A stretch of DNA of 38,808 bases from a virus. Shown in pieces: positions 23,071 to 31,127 of the stretch (its first letter is position 1; each line of letters starts with the position of its first letter). The stretch is taken from the IMG/VR virus record IMGVR_UViG_3300009285_001880, positions 1-38,808 of that record; one strand, given 5' to 3'. The notes beneath the pieces were generated by a model. It searched no databases. It saw nothing but the letters and a program-made list of their open reading frames with translations, and was not told where the DNA came from. The position numbers and the translations under genes were made by a program.

Positions 23071-23606
23071 TAGCCCGTAACGAAGAAAAGACGCTGCCCA
23101 GGCTGATGGCGTCGCTTTCGGAGTTCCAGGCGAAGGGAGGCGAAGTGGTTCTGGTGGATACCGGCTCGACCGACGGGACCGCGAAGGTCGCCACGGAACT
23201 CGGCTGCCGCGTCGTCGAGGTCGGAGACAGGTTCCGAGTAGCGATCGACGACAAGACGGCGGAGGCCATCAACGCCAAGTTCGTGGTGGATGGGGAGGAA
23301 CCCGTGGTCCAAGCCGGAGACTCCCTGTTCGACTATGCCTCGGCCCGTAACTTCGCCGCGTCGCTCGCCCTGAACGACATGGTAGCCATGCCCGACTGCG
23401 ACGAGGCATATACCAGGCTAGACCTCGATGCGATTCAGGCCGCCGTCGCCGAAAGCGGTGCCGACCGATTCGTGTATGAATACGTTTTCAGCCACGATGA
23501 ACACGGCAATGAGGGAGTCGCGTTCAAACATAGCAAGTTCTACGACCGCAGAAAACACGAATGGCGCGGTGTAGTTCACGAGTGCCTTTTCCCTAGAATC
23601 AACTGA
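23046..23606 (+). CDS. Glycosyltransferase family 2 domain protein
   Basis: 186 aa. The GT-A fold N-terminus is clear: VLIARNEEKTLPRLM (7-21), VDTGSTDGT (37-45), and a DCD metal-binding motif (117-119) in MPDCDEAY. The end (WRGVVHECLFPRIN) is where full-length relatives continue into a TPR-like region. That region lies in the next gene, so the original gene looks split. It probably transfers a sugar to a virion or host glycan; the neighbouring Thr-rich collagen-like fibre is a plausible acceptor. Confidence 0.85.
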   Translation: MLNWSTVLIARNEEKTLPRLMASLSEFQAKGGEVVLVDTGSTDGTAKVATELGCRVVEVGDRFRVAIDDKTAEAINAKFVVDGEEPVVQAGDSLFDYASARNFAASLALNDMVAMPDCDEAYTRLDLDAIQAAVAESGADRFVYEYVFSHDEHGNEGVAFKHSKFYDRRKHEWRGVVHECLFPRIN

Positions 23607-23607
23607 T

Positions 23608-23676
23608 ATGGCTCCTCGAAGCGAACTCGGTAAACAACACATGCGAGAGGCGTGGCTTAAACTCGCATATGTTTGA
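23608..23676 (+). CDS. Micro-protein (22 aa) between glycosyltransferase genes, tentative
   Basis: ATG in a TGATATG junction directly after the first glycosyltransferase stop. The product MAPRSELGKQHMREAWLKLA ends within the start of the next gene. It could be a coupling peptide, or scar sequence where a fused gene was split. Confidence 0.3.
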   Translation: MAPRSELGKQHMREAWLKLAYV

Positions 23677-24925
23677 GAAATATCTGGGTCCTGACGTCAT
23701 CAAGCTCGAACACTGGCAGAACCATGACACGAACCGCTCTGGCTATCTTAGGGGGCTTGCTCTGGATTGCTTCAGCCATCCTGACAACGACCGCAACTGC
23801 CATTATCTGGGTCGTGAGCTCCTGTGGACGGGTCGTCCGAAGTCCGCTCTCAAGGAACTGGAGCGTCACGTCAAGATGGACAAGTGGCGGCCGGAAAATA
23901 GCCAGTCCCTCGTCTTCATGGGCGACGCCTTCCTCGCGCTCGGTGACGAGCGTTCCGCCGTCGCTTCTTGGCACGAAGCCTACGCCGTCGAGAGCGGAAG
24001 AAGGGAACCGTTCATCCGACTGGCTGAACACGCCATGAGAAAGCAGGACTGGCCGCGCGCCGAAGCCTACGCTTCAGCCGCCCTCACCATTCCACAATCG
24101 GGTTTCTACGCTGACGATGCCTCGAACTATCGGGAGAAGCCGCACGAAATCCTTTACACCGCCCTGTGGTATCAGGGGAAACCGGAGGCCCACGACCACT
24201 TCAGGAAGTGCCTCGGCTACCTGCCGAACCATCCGAAATATCTCCATGATCGCCAGTTCTTCCCTCTGCCCGAAGGCGTGTCGCCGGTCCTCGACAGGCG
24301 CATGGGGTCGTGGGAACTACCCACGGTATCCATCCTCGTCCCGACCCTCGGCCGGCCCGAAGGCCTGAAACGCTGCCTTGATTCCATCGAAATACTCAAC
24401 TACCCCAAGAACCTCATTGAGGTCTGGTTTCGGGAGGACGAGCCACGTTTGGGCGTCCCCAAGAGAGTCAGGCAAGGGGTGGAGGAGACGAGGGGGGAAT
24501 ACTTGGTCTTCGCCGCCAATGACACGGAGTTCGAGCCCGATACGGTCCTGCGAGCCGTCATGGCTTCGAGGAAAGAGAAGAAACGCCTAGTTGCCTTCAA
24601 TACGGGCGAGTTGTATCCCGACAAAGGGAACATCTGCGAGCACTTCCTCATCAAGAGGGACTTGCTCCCGGAGATCGGTGGCGACATCTTCGACACCGAG
24701 TTCCATCATGTCGGGGTCGATAACCTTCTCTGGGCCAAGTGCGAGGTACTGGGAGAAGCCACGAGGTGCGAGGAAGCCAAGCTGAAGCACCACCACTTCA
24801 CCAGGTCTCCGGTGAAGATGGACGAGGTATACGAACTTGGATACTCGAAAGCCGACCAGGACAGGCAACTGCTCAAGAACAAGTTAGCGAAGCTCTTGTC
24901 GGGAATGTCACCAGCCCTCGTATGA
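23669..24925 (+). CDS. TPR-like / glycosyltransferase fusion protein
   Basis: 418 aa. Residues 25-180 carry helical repeats of TPR type (SLVFMGDAFLALGDERSAVASWHEAY). They contain NDRNCHYLGRELLWTGRPKSAL, familiar from the linker behind bacterial GT2 domains. Residues 219-400 form a second GT2-like domain (VSILVPTLGRPEGLKRCLDSIE, then FAANDTEFEPD). It probably works with the preceding GT2 protein on the same glycan. It overlaps the zinc micro-protein downstream by 4 bases. Confidence 0.75.
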   Translation: MFEKYLGPDVIKLEHWQNHDTNRSGYLRGLALDCFSHPDNDRNCHYLGRELLWTGRPKSALKELERHVKMDKWRPENSQSLVFMGDAFLALGDERSAVASWHEAYAVESGRREPFIRLAEHAMRKQDWPRAEAYASAALTIPQSGFYADDASNYREKPHEILYTALWYQGKPEAHDHFRKCLGYLPNHPKYLHDRQFFPLPEGVSPVLDRRMGSWELPTVSILVPTLGRPEGLKRCLDSIEILNYPKNLIEVWFREDEPRLGVPKRVRQGVEETRGEYLVFAANDTEFEPDTVLRAVMASRKEKKRLVAFNTGELYPDKGNICEHFLIKRDLLPEIGGDIFDTEFHHVGVDNLLWAKCEVLGEATRCEEAKLKHHHFTRSPVKMDEVYELGYSKADQDRQLLKNKLAKLLSGMSPALV

Positions 24926-25002
24926 GCGAGGGGAACCAGTGTATCTACTGCGGTAAACGCCTAGACGAGAACGACCTCTGCCCCAACTGCGATCTTGACT
25001 GA
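24922..25002 (+). CDS. Zinc-ribbon micro-protein (26 aa)
   Basis: The product is little more than one zinc ribbon: CIYCGKRL then LCPNCDLD. The start overlaps the glycosyltransferase stop (ATGA), and the stop forms a TGATATG junction with the next gene, so it fits the operon precisely. This supports it despite its length. Function unknown. Confidence 0.6.
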   Translation: MSEGNQCIYCGKRLDENDLCPNCDLD

Positions 25003-25003
25003 T

Positions 25004-25213
25004 ATGGACTTCCAACTGCTTAAATCAATCGCTGAAGAAGGCATGGGCCTCGCGGCCTTCGCCGTCCTCATCGTGGCCGGGATGAAGGTCTGGCGGTTCA
25101 TGGACGTCCTCGTGAACAATCATTTGAAACACCTTCAGGACTCCCTGGGCAGGATGGAAGCGCACATGGAATCCATGAGGGACGCTCTTAATCGCCTAGC
25201 GAACAAGAACTGA
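25004..25213 (+). CDS. Putative holin (69 aa)
   Basis: One membrane helix (GMGLAAFAVLIVAGMKVWRF, about residues 13-32) is followed by an amphipathic or coiled C-terminal helix (HLKHLQDSLGRMEAHMESMRDALNRL). It lies directly ahead of the endolysin with a TGATATG junction. The layout is that of small single-span holins or holin-like proteins that release the endolysin. Confidence 0.6.
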   Translation: MDFQLLKSIAEEGMGLAAFAVLIVAGMKVWRFMDVLVNNHLKHLQDSLGRMEAHMESMRDALNRLANKN

Positions 25214-25214
25214 T

Positions 25215-25961
25215 ATGGCGACCATCTTCACCCATCTTCCCCTGAAGACCATGCGGCTCTCGCAAGCCTTCGGCTTGGACTTCCGGCGTGAGGACGGCAA
25301 GTGGTTCTACAAGGACATGAAGGACCAAGCGGGGAACCCTCTAGGTCTCAAGGGACACGACGGCTGGGACTTGGTTTGCCCATCAGGGTCCGAGGTCTAC
25401 GCCGTCTCTGATGGCTACGTCGAGACGGAGAAAAGCTCCGGCTACGGAGTGACCTGCCGCCTGTTCATCAACACCACCGCCGACGTCCAGCTGGAAGTCG
25501 TCTACGGCCACCTCAAGGAAGCCGTGAAGACTGGGCCAGTGAAAGCTGGCGACCTCATCGCCCTCTCGGACAACACGGGGAACAGTACAGGAAATCATCT
25601 CCACCTCGGCATCCGCATGAGGGTCAAGGAAGGCTCCGGCTGGCAAGTCACGAACTATGCCAACGGCTTCCTGGGCTATATGGACCCGGCCCTGTTCTTC
25701 CCCAAGACGGTCTTCAGCCTCGCGGTGGACCGTCAGTACGGCCTGAACGAGTACACGCCCGGAGTTCCTAGCTGGTGGGAGTTCCAGAAGACGAACGCTT
25801 GGTTCTACAAGACCCAGAAACGCCTGATGACCACGCGTGAACGCAACGCTTTCAGGTTCGGGTTTTACGATATCCATACTGTCCTGGACCCCACGAGGTT
25901 CTGGATATGGAGCACACGGACGAAGCCAGAGGCCGTCAAGCAAGGATTACTCGCTAAGTGA
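25215..25961 (+). CDS. M23 (LytM-type) peptidase endolysin
   Basis: 248 aa without a signal peptide. Zinc ligands and catalytic residues fit M23 peptidases: GHDGWD (H48, D52), YGHL (H99) and NHLHLG (H128, H130). It should cleave peptide cross-links in peptidoglycan for host lysis. An unassigned C-terminal part (about 170-248) may bind the wall. It is flanked by two candidate holins. Confidence 0.9.
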   Translation: MATIFTHLPLKTMRLSQAFGLDFRREDGKWFYKDMKDQAGNPLGLKGHDGWDLVCPSGSEVYAVSDGYVETEKSSGYGVTCRLFINTTADVQLEVVYGHLKEAVKTGPVKAGDLIALSDNTGNSTGNHLHLGIRMRVKEGSGWQVTNYANGFLGYMDPALFFPKTVFSLAVDRQYGLNEYTPGVPSWWEFQKTNAWFYKTQKRLMTTRERNAFRFGFYDIHTVLDPTRFWIWSTRTKPEAVKQGLLAK

Positions 25962-26188
25962 AACGTATGACAGCTCTCCTCGACCTGCTCAAAAGGTACT
26001 GGAACTGGTTGGACGGAAAGAAGACCGTGTTCGCCGGCGTCGGCTTCATGCTTTTCGGAGGGATCGGCTGGGTTCTGAACCTACTGGAACAGGAAAAAGC
26101 CATTCAGCACGTCCTGACAGGTGCCGCTCTCCTGGGCTTGGGCGGGAAGGCCCAGAAAATCATCGACGCCCTAAAGCGCAAGGAATAA
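25958..26188 (+). CDS. Second membrane lysis protein (76 aa), holin-like
   Basis: GTG start overlapping the endolysin stop by 4 bases. It has one clear hydrophobic span (VFAGVGFMLFGGIGWVLNLL, about 24-43) and a second weaker one (IQHVLTGAALLGLGGK). This two-span layout with a basic end (IDALKRKE) fits phage holins. Which of the two small membrane proteins makes the lesion cannot be told. Confidence 0.65.
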   Translation: MKRMTALLDLLKRYWNWLDGKKTVFAGVGFMLFGGIGWVLNLLEQEKAIQHVLTGAALLGLGGKAQKIIDALKRKE

Positions 26189-26192
26189 CCGT

Positions 26193-27104
26193 ATGCTCTC
26201 CTTCACAGGTCTCCGCTCGCTGGCAGGGAAACTCGTCAACGACACCGCCTCCGCGACGGCTGACTTGCTGGTGGATTCCCTCTACAACGACGAATACAAG
26301 CGCGTGGCCGCCATGTCGCCCTGGGACTTCCTCCAGAGGACTAGGACGGCGACAACGACCGCAGGAACGCAGTTCTACGACCTTCCGGCGGACGTGGACA
26401 TGATCGTGAATGTCACGGTCACGAACGGAACGCTCGTCTACACCCCCCGCCCAGTCCAGTCCAGGACGGAGTGGGATCAGCTCAACTACTCCACGGCGTA
26501 CAGCTCCAACTACCCGCAATTCTACTTCGTCTTCAACGGCCAGCTGGGTTTTTGGCCCAAGCCTTCCCAGACATCCAACACCATCACCTACTCATATCGG
26601 AAACGTGTACCCGACCTGTCTCTGGCCGACTATGCGACCGGCAACGTCTCCGCCGTGACGAGCGGAGCCGCCGCCGTAACCGGTACGGGGACTACCTGGA
26701 CAGTGCCGATGGCGACCAGGTTCCTCAAGATCACCCCCACCAGCACCGCCGCGGCTTCGGGCGACGGTTTGTGGTACGAGATATCATCCGTGGGTTCTAC
26801 GACGGCCCTGACGCTCGTGGATTCGTACCTCGGCACGACCATCAGCGCGAGTACCGCCTTCACCATCGGACAGATGCCGCTCCTGCCGGAGGCCTATCAC
26901 ACGCTGCCTCTTTGGAGGTCTTTGGACATCTACTATTCCTCCGTCCAGCCAGAGAGCGATCGTGCGCTCCTCTACCGCCAGAAATGGGAACAGTCCCTCG
27001 AACAGCTCCAAGCCGCCTACGGCAAGAAGACGACCAACGTGGTCCTCGACGGAGGGGACTGGCCGCTTTTGAATCCTAACCTCTTTCTTGAGGACGCAGG
27101 CTGA
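26193..27104 (+). CDS. Head-tail connector / adaptor protein
   Basis: 303 aa. The N-terminal helical part (LRSLAGKLVNDTASATADLLVDSLYNDEY then MSPWDFL) and IGQMPLLPEAYHTLPLWRSLDIYY resemble connector proteins below the portal in podovirus-like phages. The middle contains a Thr/Ser-rich beta domain. The assignment rests on this layout and on the tail genes that follow. Confidence 0.6.
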   Translation: MLSFTGLRSLAGKLVNDTASATADLLVDSLYNDEYKRVAAMSPWDFLQRTRTATTTAGTQFYDLPADVDMIVNVTVTNGTLVYTPRPVQSRTEWDQLNYSTAYSSNYPQFYFVFNGQLGFWPKPSQTSNTITYSYRKRVPDLSLADYATGNVSAVTSGAAAVTGTGTTWTVPMATRFLKITPTSTAAASGDGLWYEISSVGSTTALTLVDSYLGTTISASTAFTIGQMPLLPEAYHTLPLWRSLDIYYSSVQPESDRALLYRQKWEQSLEQLQAAYGKKTTNVVLDGGDWPLLNPNLFLEDAG

Positions 27105-28711
27105 TGTCTCTCCAACGCTACCGGATCGAATCCATCGGAGGCGGGATTTCCCCGACCTTCTACGACTCCCCCGAGGACAGTTACACGGGAGCGGTCGGTA
27201 TCGACCCTGACCAACCCGTGTCTTCCGGCAATTCCAGGACTTCGGGAGCCATCATGCCGACCCAATACTCGAAATTCTCCGGTACCGAAGTCACCGGATA
27301 TCCTTTGTGGCAAATCGCCCAGCCTAAGACGACCAACGCCTACGTCTACGCCTCCGACGGCAAGTTACATTCCTATAGTTCTACTCCGGCGATGCGGGCG
27401 ACTGATGAAGCAGGGACGGCTTTTCCCATATCCCTCACGGGGGGAGCGGGAAACGGTGCCGTCTACTACAACAACTTCCTGTACTTAGCCGAGGCCGCTG
27501 ACATCTCGCAGTACGGGGGCTTGGACCAAGGCGCCACTATCGCGGTGACTGAAAACGTCTGGACTGGAGCCAAGTTCGGTCTCACGGCCTTGACCAACAC
27601 CACGTATCCCAACGTGCGCGGAGCCCTTCTTCCGAACCATCCGATGCACTTGCATACCGATAACGCGGTCTACATCGGGGATGTCTTGCCTACTTCCGGT
27701 TCCACTTCAGGTCAGGGGGTCATCCATCGGATGAAGACCGACAGGACCACTTTCGACGGAGATACCAACGACGGGTCGGCTTATAACGTGCTTGACCTGC
27801 CGTATGGTTTCTATCCCACGGATATCGAGTCGTTCGGGACCGACCTCGTGATCGCCGCCATCCAAACGGTCGATAACGTAATCAACCAGGGTAAATCCTG
27901 CCTGTTCATCTGGGACACCTTCTCGGATACTTTCTATAAGCAAATCTGGGTTCCTGACCCGCTGACTACGGCTCTAAAGACCGTGAACGGGATCGTCTAC
28001 GTCTTCTCGGGCAACGCCGATTCTGGTTCACGCATCTGCGCTTATGGCGGCGGCGAATCCCTCCAAGAGATACTGTTCCAGGAACAGGGGGTCGCTCCTT
28101 TTCCCGGTGCGGTCGATGCTTACGGAGAAAAACTGCTTTTCGGAGCTTGTGCCACGAACGTCGGTTCCGGCGGGGTCGTCCAGTCGTGGGGTTCCAAGAA
28201 CGGCCGCATCCCCAAAGCCCTGCACAACGTCGTCAAGACCATCTCTGGTGGCGCGACCCCGGTAGTCAACTCCATCCTGGCTTTCCAGCAGTCTTCAGCC
28301 GGAATCCAGAACCGCCTGGTGGTCGGTTGGGGGGACGGGACTTCAAGAGGTCTTGATGCCCCGAACGGCAGCTCGACCTTAACCTCGATTTGGCTCTCCA
28401 GACTATTCCATGTGGGGCGCAAGTTCACGGTCATCAGGCTCCGTCTTCCTCTCACTGGACAGATGAACTCCAGTATCTCCATCACCCCCGAAATCCTGGT
28501 GGACGACGCCTCTACGACCTACACGCTGGCGACCATGAATCAGACGAACTACGCGGACCAACGGGAAATCGTCTACAAGACTCCAGAATTGACGGCGGTG
28601 GGTACGGTGAATTTCCAACTCAAGCTCACGTTCCTCGGGACCGCCGTACGAGGGATAACCTTCCCCATCGAAATCGACGTGGATGTGAGTCCTGACAGTA
28701 AGAGCGAGTGA
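27104..28711 (+). CDS. Tail hub / nozzle-type structural protein
   Basis: 535 aa, start overlapping the previous stop. The protein is beta-rich with recurring YxxxxLYxAE-like strands (YYNNFLYLAEAADIS, NAVYIGDVL, SCLFIWDTFSDTFY, GIVYVFSGNADSG). This looks like beta-propeller blades, as in tail nozzle proteins of podoviruses. The N-terminus (IESIGGGISPTFY) and the C-terminal beta domain (FPIEIDVDVS) are separate. Identity is inferred from order and pattern. Confidence 0.6.
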   Translation: MSLQRYRIESIGGGISPTFYDSPEDSYTGAVGIDPDQPVSSGNSRTSGAIMPTQYSKFSGTEVTGYPLWQIAQPKTTNAYVYASDGKLHSYSSTPAMRATDEAGTAFPISLTGGAGNGAVYYNNFLYLAEAADISQYGGLDQGATIAVTENVWTGAKFGLTALTNTTYPNVRGALLPNHPMHLHTDNAVYIGDVLPTSGSTSGQGVIHRMKTDRTTFDGDTNDGSAYNVLDLPYGFYPTDIESFGTDLVIAAIQTVDNVINQGKSCLFIWDTFSDTFYKQIWVPDPLTTALKTVNGIVYVFSGNADSGSRICAYGGGESLQEILFQEQGVAPFPGAVDAYGEKLLFGACATNVGSGGVVQSWGSKNGRIPKALHNVVKTISGGATPVVNSILAFQQSSAGIQNRLVVGWGDGTSRGLDAPNGSSTLTSIWLSRLFHVGRKFTVIRLRLPLTGQMNSSISITPEILVDDASTTYTLATMNQTNYADQREIVYKTPELTAVGTVNFQLKLTFLGTAVRGITFPIEIDVDVSPDSKSE

Positions 28712-28712
28712 T

Positions 28713-29180
28713 ATGGCTATCCCGGTTTTCAGACCTTCAGAAGCCCCTCCTAGAGACTACGACGAGCTGCGCATCAGGAAGACCGACGGGTTCTTCGGGG
28801 TCACGCTCCCGGTCGTGGTGAGGATTCAGGGAACTCTAGCCCAGACCGCGGCAAACTATCTCACGACTTTCTTCCGAGCGCAGAGAACATACGAAGTGAT
28901 AGAAGTAAGCGAAAGGCATGAGAACCCAGGGACGGACGGCGGAGCGGTGACGGTCATGCTGAACAAGGTGCCTAACGGGACGGCTCCAGCCTCCGGCACC
29001 TCGATACTGACCGCAGGACTCAACCTCAAGGCGACGGCCAACACCGACCAGGCAGGCTCAATCACGACGGTCATATCTGACAGACGGCTGGTTCAAGGGG
29101 ATTCCTTGGCCCTGGAATCATCAGGAACCCTGACATCGGTGGTCGGGGTGACGGTCACGGTCCTACTCAGAGCGATATAA
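28713..29180 (+). CDS. Structural protein (155 aa), probable tail component
   Basis: It begins IPVFRPSEAPPRDYDELRI and is then beta-rich (MLNKVPNGTAPASGTSILT; RRLVQGDSLALESSGTL). The middle segment resembles beta-sandwich proteins that coat phage tails or bind fibres. No firm family. It starts at a TGATATG junction. Confidence 0.6.
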   Translation: MAIPVFRPSEAPPRDYDELRIRKTDGFFGVTLPVVVRIQGTLAQTAANYLTTFFRAQRTYEVIEVSERHENPGTDGGAVTVMLNKVPNGTAPASGTSILTAGLNLKATANTDQAGSITTVISDRRLVQGDSLALESSGTLTSVVGVTVTVLLRAI

Positions 29181-29184
29181 ACCT

Positions 29185-31125
29185 ATGGCACTCCTAGACA
29201 GATTCTTAAGCAGGCCGACGGCAAGAAAAGCCCCTTTGATGAGCGTCGCTCCTCGGATGAGTACGGTCCCTCCGAAACCGGCTCCGAGTCAGGTGGAGAT
29301 TTCGCGCACCAAGCTCGGTCTCACCCCTAAACCAGCGGACCCGGACGCGGAACTGAACCGCCTTCGCGCCCTGAACGCTCCCAAGAAGGCCGAAATCGCG
29401 GCGAGGCAGGGGCAGATCGCGGCAGCTTCCAATATCCCTACGCCCCAGCAAGTCAAGACGAAATCGGAAGCTCCACCCCCCGTCTTCGACGCGAACGCGG
29501 CGGCAAGACAGCAGCTGGAAGAAGAAAACCGCAGGTTGGCCTCGACTGGCAGTGCGGCCGCTCCGGCCCGGTATCAGCCGCCGCTCGTTTCTGATACTCC
29601 GGCTCCATCCATCCCAGGGGAGTCGCCGCTTCCGAAACCTCCCCAAGACCAAAAATCCGCCCAACTGGAAGCTCTGCGGAAAGCCTATATCGAATCCCTT
29701 GGCCCTCAAGAAGAATCTCCTGAAGAAAAGGCCTTGAGGGACATCGCCGCGAAGCAAGCCAATCTCGCCGCTTCCGAACAGTTGGGCATCGAAAAGATTT
29801 CCCAGCAACCCATCCCCCTCGACTTCCTCACCGGTCAGTCTGCGGCCGTCCAGAGACAGGCAGCGGCCCAACAGCAGGCGTTACAGGCCCAAGCCGTCCC
29901 GCTCACCGATCGGTTGGTTATGGAACAGGCCCGTAGGACTTCGCTTCAGAAGCAGAGGGAGACCGAACTCGGATTCGCCAAGTCAGACTTGGAAGCGCAG
30001 CAAGTCACTCCCATCGAGGTCGGCGGCAGGCTTGTCAATCCTCGGACTGGTGAGGTCGTCTATGAGCCCCCGGCCGGCATGGGTGAGTCAAAAATCCTCT
30101 CTCCCGGCCAGGTCATCGTGGACGCTCAAGGAAACGTCATCGCCCGTAACGATTCGACGACGGACAAGTTCACGTCGGTTTCTCCCGGAGCCACCATCAT
30201 CGACTCGAAAGGCAACGTCATCTATCGGGCTCCCGAGAAAGGTGCGGTTAATGAGGCTACTAAGAGCCAACAGGCAGTCGAGTCGCTTACGGGGAAGCTC
30301 TCGCTCATCGACAGCCTCCTCACCTCTCCCGGAATGGCTGGTTCCGTGGGAGCGTATGGCGTCTCAAGATTCACGCCCCTCACGGCTGACAAGGCGGAAC
30401 GTCAGAATTTCGCCGCGGGTGTCAACCAACTCATTTCGCAAGACACCCTCGACACCTTGATTAACCTCAAGGCACAAGGTGGAACTCTGGGCGCTCTCAG
30501 CGATCAGGAGCGTCTCACCCTTCAGAGCGCGGCCTCCAAAATCGGTTCGTGGATGCAACGCGATGAGAACGGCAACCCCACGGGTAAATTCGAGGTCAGC
30601 GAACAGTTCTTCAAGGACGAATTGAACAAGCTCCGCACCCTCACCGAATCTGCCCTCAAGAGGGCTGCTGGAGTGGAGGCTCCGGGTGGAGGCTCCATGC
30701 AAGGCGTAGAAGGTGGAAGAATCGTTGACCCCAACGCCTTCCTAGATGCTTTTAGCAAGGGGGGGAGCGTCCCAAACAACGCTCTGACGCAGGTGAACCT
30801 CGGAGGGAAAATCGCTACGGTCGCCGGGACCATCGCGGATCGTCTTGCGAGAGCTGACGCCGACTTCTTCCGGGCTACAGGCAGACACTTTCAAGTGAAC
30901 CAATCCTATAGGACTCACGAACAGCAGGCCGCGCTCTATCAGGAGCTTTCAGCCAAGGGTGCCAGGGTCGCGCCTCCCGGAACTTCCTTCCATGAAAAAG
31001 GCCAGGCGGTCGATGTCACTAACTGGCAAGAGGCCCAAACCTTCCTCCGCAAGTACGGACTAGTGAATGACCTTCCTGACGACCGTGGACACTTCAGCTA
31101 CGGTGAGACACGTAACATCGGATAG
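29185..31125 (+). CDS. Large virion protein with C-terminal M15 (VanY-like) peptidase
   Basis: 646 aa. The first two thirds are Pro/Gln/Ala-rich and helical, including long Gln runs near 210-235. Three short repeats are visible: VIDAQGNVIARN, TIIDSKGNVIYR and VNPRTGEVVYE. The C-terminus is an M15 peptidase: SYRTHEQQAALYQ, SFHEKGQAVDV (H603, D610) and GHFSY (H636). It probably travels in the particle and opens the cell wall at infection. It should be distinct from the M23 enzyme used at lysis. Confidence 0.8.
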   Translation: MALLDRFLSRPTARKAPLMSVAPRMSTVPPKPAPSQVEISRTKLGLTPKPADPDAELNRLRALNAPKKAEIAARQGQIAAASNIPTPQQVKTKSEAPPPVFDANAAARQQLEEENRRLASTGSAAAPARYQPPLVSDTPAPSIPGESPLPKPPQDQKSAQLEALRKAYIESLGPQEESPEEKALRDIAAKQANLAASEQLGIEKISQQPIPLDFLTGQSAAVQRQAAAQQQALQAQAVPLTDRLVMEQARRTSLQKQRETELGFAKSDLEAQQVTPIEVGGRLVNPRTGEVVYEPPAGMGESKILSPGQVIVDAQGNVIARNDSTTDKFTSVSPGATIIDSKGNVIYRAPEKGAVNEATKSQQAVESLTGKLSLIDSLLTSPGMAGSVGAYGVSRFTPLTADKAERQNFAAGVNQLISQDTLDTLINLKAQGGTLGALSDQERLTLQSAASKIGSWMQRDENGNPTGKFEVSEQFFKDELNKLRTLTESALKRAAGVEAPGGGSMQGVEGGRIVDPNAFLDAFSKGGSVPNNALTQVNLGGKIATVAGTIADRLARADADFFRATGRHFQVNQSYRTHEQQAALYQELSAKGARVAPPGTSFHEKGQAVDVTNWQEAQTFLRKYGLVNDLPDDRGHFSYGETRNIG

Positions 31126-31127
31126 AT

